From an uncultured Lachnospiraceae bacterium (GTDB lineage: Bacteria > Bacillota_A > Clostridia > Lachnospirales > Lachnospiraceae): a stretch of DNA of 7,525 nucleotides. The DNA lies in contig CAJUQU010000189.1 of NCBI GenBank assembly GCA_910588595.1, forward strand, positions 1 to 7,525. The letters run 5' to 3'. Of the stretch, positions 6,617-7,525 are shown in pieces; positions within the stretch are counted from its first letter, which is position 1; each line of letters opens with the position of its first letter. Position numbers and translations under genes: made by a program. The notes beneath the pieces were generated by a model. The model was not told the origin of the DNA. It saw nothing but the letters and a program-made list of their open reading frames with translations, and searched no databases.

Positions 6617-7387
6617 CTACAATTTTCTCGCCTTAAAACATACCGAGATCGGACGCATTTTTGCTTTTCTCGCCATATCGCTTGTATCTTCCGGATCCGT
6701 CATCGTCTTCCTGTCATTCTCCTCAACCATCTGCTCGATCACAAATCCTGCTCTCGCCAACGCATTGACATACGTCGAGATTTTGCGGTTGCACAGTATG
6801 ATCTCACTGTCGTGAACAGGCATTTTGAAATAGGATTCGTCAAAATAACTTTTCGTCATGACCAGCTGCCCATCCTCGATCAGATCCCTGTGCTCTTCAC
6901 ACGGCAGGGTAACACAATAATGCAGTGTGTGATGCCAGCTGAAGATGAATACGCCGTCTTTTTTCAGATAGGACGCGATCTTTTGAAATGTACCCTGCAG
7001 GTCAGTCGTCCATCCGATCCCATATATGGAATACACGTAGTCAAAATAATCCGTTGGAATATCGATATCCGCTTCCATCGGCGAACAAGTCAGCTTTGCA
7101 TGATACCCGTTTTCAGCCAGATACGCCTGGGCATTATCAAGCTGTTTTTGTGATATGTCCACGCCCCAGAGCTCACCTGCATTTCGATCCGCGAGATATT
7201 TCAGCGAATGACCGCTTCCGCAACAGATCTCCAACACTTTTTTCCCTGCAACATCCTTGAAAAAGTGCAGATCGTCTTCCGTGACAAACCTGACACCGTA
7301 CTCCGGCAGTGCCGTCGTGCCAAACCATAGATCGGCGTGCTCATTCCAATACTGCCTGTTCTTATCCATTATACTTTCGTTCTGCAT
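6617..7387 (-). CDS. Class I SAM-dependent methyltransferase (256 aa)
   Basis: A Rossmann-fold methyltransferase of the UbiE/Methyltransf_11-25 type; the substrate is unknown. The SAM-binding motif I is VLEICCGSGHSLKYLA (51-66), followed by the acidic strand end GVDIS (75-79, D77), the M104-E105 segment and FDYVYSIYGIGW (115-126), which occupies the motif IV position. GVFIFSWHH (145-153) is the strand after the post-motif helix. It lacks the (D/N)PPY motif of amino DNA methyltransferases, so a small molecule, peptide or protein target is more likely than DNA. The residues before about 40 (NRQYWNEHADLWF) are typical of the lead-in helix of this family. The start is supported by AGGAGG 8 nt upstream. 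It is first in the operon with the 67-aa and 232-aa genes, which suggests they modify or recognise a common target. It is complete. Confidence 0.92.
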   Translation of the reverse strand: MQNESIMDKNRQYWNEHADLWFGTTALPEYGVRFVTEDDLHFFKDVAGKKVLEICCGSGHSLKYLADRNAGELWGVDISQKQLDNAQAYLAENGYHAKLTCSPMEADIDIPTDYFDYVYSIYGIGWTTDLQGTFQKIASYLKKDGVFIFSWHHTLHYCVTLPCEEHRDLIEDGQLVMTKSYFDESYFKMPVHDSEIILCNRKISTYVNALARAGFVIEQMVEENDRKTMTDPEDTSDMARKAKMRPISVCFKARKL

Positions 7388-7395
7388 TTGAACAT

Positions 7396-7401
7396 CCTCC
7401 T
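7396..7401 (-). promoter_or_regulatory. Ribosome binding site of the SAM methyltransferase
   Basis: AGGAGG on the minus strand lies 8 nt before the ATG at 7387. A second GGAGG occurs about 20 nt further upstream (7416-7424 region) but has no start codon at a usable distance, so it probably does not mark a leader peptide. A weak -10-like TATATC lies between the two, without a convincing -35. Confidence 0.75.
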
Positions 7402-7439
7402 CTAAAAAAGATATAGCCTCCTAGAGCGTGTTTGAAAAA

Positions 7440-7525
7440 TTATCCCGCCATCTGTATCACCACTTTGCGCGATATTTGCACCGCATTCAGTCGACGTAAG
7501 GCATTGCCCTTTATGCCTTTGCCCC
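7440..7525 (-). CDS. 3' tail of an unidentified reading frame, possibly within a repeated element (partial)
   Basis: The minus-strand frame entering from the right edge is open for 27 codons and ends RRLNAVQISRKVVIQMAG before a TAA at 7442-7440. Its basic, ordered look suggests a genuine or formerly genuine C-terminus, but with so little sequence this is weak. The bases just after the stop (AGAGCGTGTTTGAAAA on the plus strand, from 7423) resemble sequence I associate with repeated or insertion-element ends in gut clostridia. I cannot confirm that here. The reading frame stops only 52 nt before the methyltransferase start, leaving little room for a separate promoter. It could be a transposase tail, a cargo gene or a spurious frame. 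Confidence 0.3.
   Translation of the reverse strand, partial: GKGIKGNALRRLNAVQISRKVVIQMAG

Noticed and set aside
2710..6944. CTGAAG/CTTCAG (Eco57I site) copies at 2710-2715, 5925-5930 and 6939-6944
   Set aside because: A few 6-mers in 7.5 kb are expected by chance, and family likeness does not fix specificity, so they say nothing about the recognition sequence.
6224..7153. Long open plus-strand frame of 309 codons
   Set aside because: It runs antisense across three well-supported minus-strand genes, has no ribosome binding site or recognisable domain, and its composition is that of a shadow frame.
1..7525. CRISPR array, tRNA or rRNA
   Set aside because: I saw no regularly spaced repeats and no tRNA- or rRNA-like conserved sequence.

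Overview
The window suggests a gut-type Firmicute, most likely a clostridial (Lachnospiraceae-like) bacterium. This is inferred from moderate G+C, strong AGGAGG-type ribosome binding sites, tight gene spacing and protein style; no marker gene is present to prove it. Every gene I can support is on the minus strand, so transcription runs from right to left.

Right part (7525 to 5697). The edge holds a 3' tail of a reading frame, or the end of a repeated or insertion element (7423-7525). Then comes a compact three-gene operon: a 256-aa class I SAM-dependent methyltransferase (7387-6617), a 67-aa helical protein (6610-6407) and a 232-aa protein with a weak von Willebrand A-like signature (6395-5697). 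The gaps are 6 and 11 nt, and two ribosome binding sites overlap the preceding stop codon. The second and third proteins are not recognised, and this trio is the least explained part of the window.

Centre (5696 to 860). A 197-bp AT-rich intergenic region carries a plausible sigma-70-type promoter, a perfect palindrome and a degenerate direct repeat. It leads into an intact two-gene restriction-modification operon. First is a ~1004-aa type IIG enzyme with a PD-(D/E)XK nuclease, a gamma-class N6-adenine methyltransferase and a target-recognition region in one chain (5499-2485). Second is a stand-alone ~542-aa N6-adenine methyltransferase (2488-860) joined by an ATGA overlap. The sizes and layout closely match the Eco57I/AcuI type of system. 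The hybrid enzyme cleaves and modifies DNA, and the second enzyme presumably supplies full protective methylation.

Left part (859 to 1). A 174-aa metallophosphoesterase (704-180) follows the R-M operon after 155 bp. It is bracketed by a 12-bp direct repeat, one copy being its ribosome binding site and the other lying over its last codons. At about position 180 the composition changes: 1-180 has 99 G+C of 180 by hand count, against 82 of 180 in the next 180 bases. No gene can be named there, but it has a structured 8-bp stem hairpin and a plus-strand frame broken by one TAG.

The R-M genes look more AT-rich than the operon to their right and the flank to their left. With repeat-like sequence at both window edges, this fits an acquired defence cassette in an accessory region. 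I see no certain new system; the best candidate is the methyltransferase / 67-aa / 232-aa trio.
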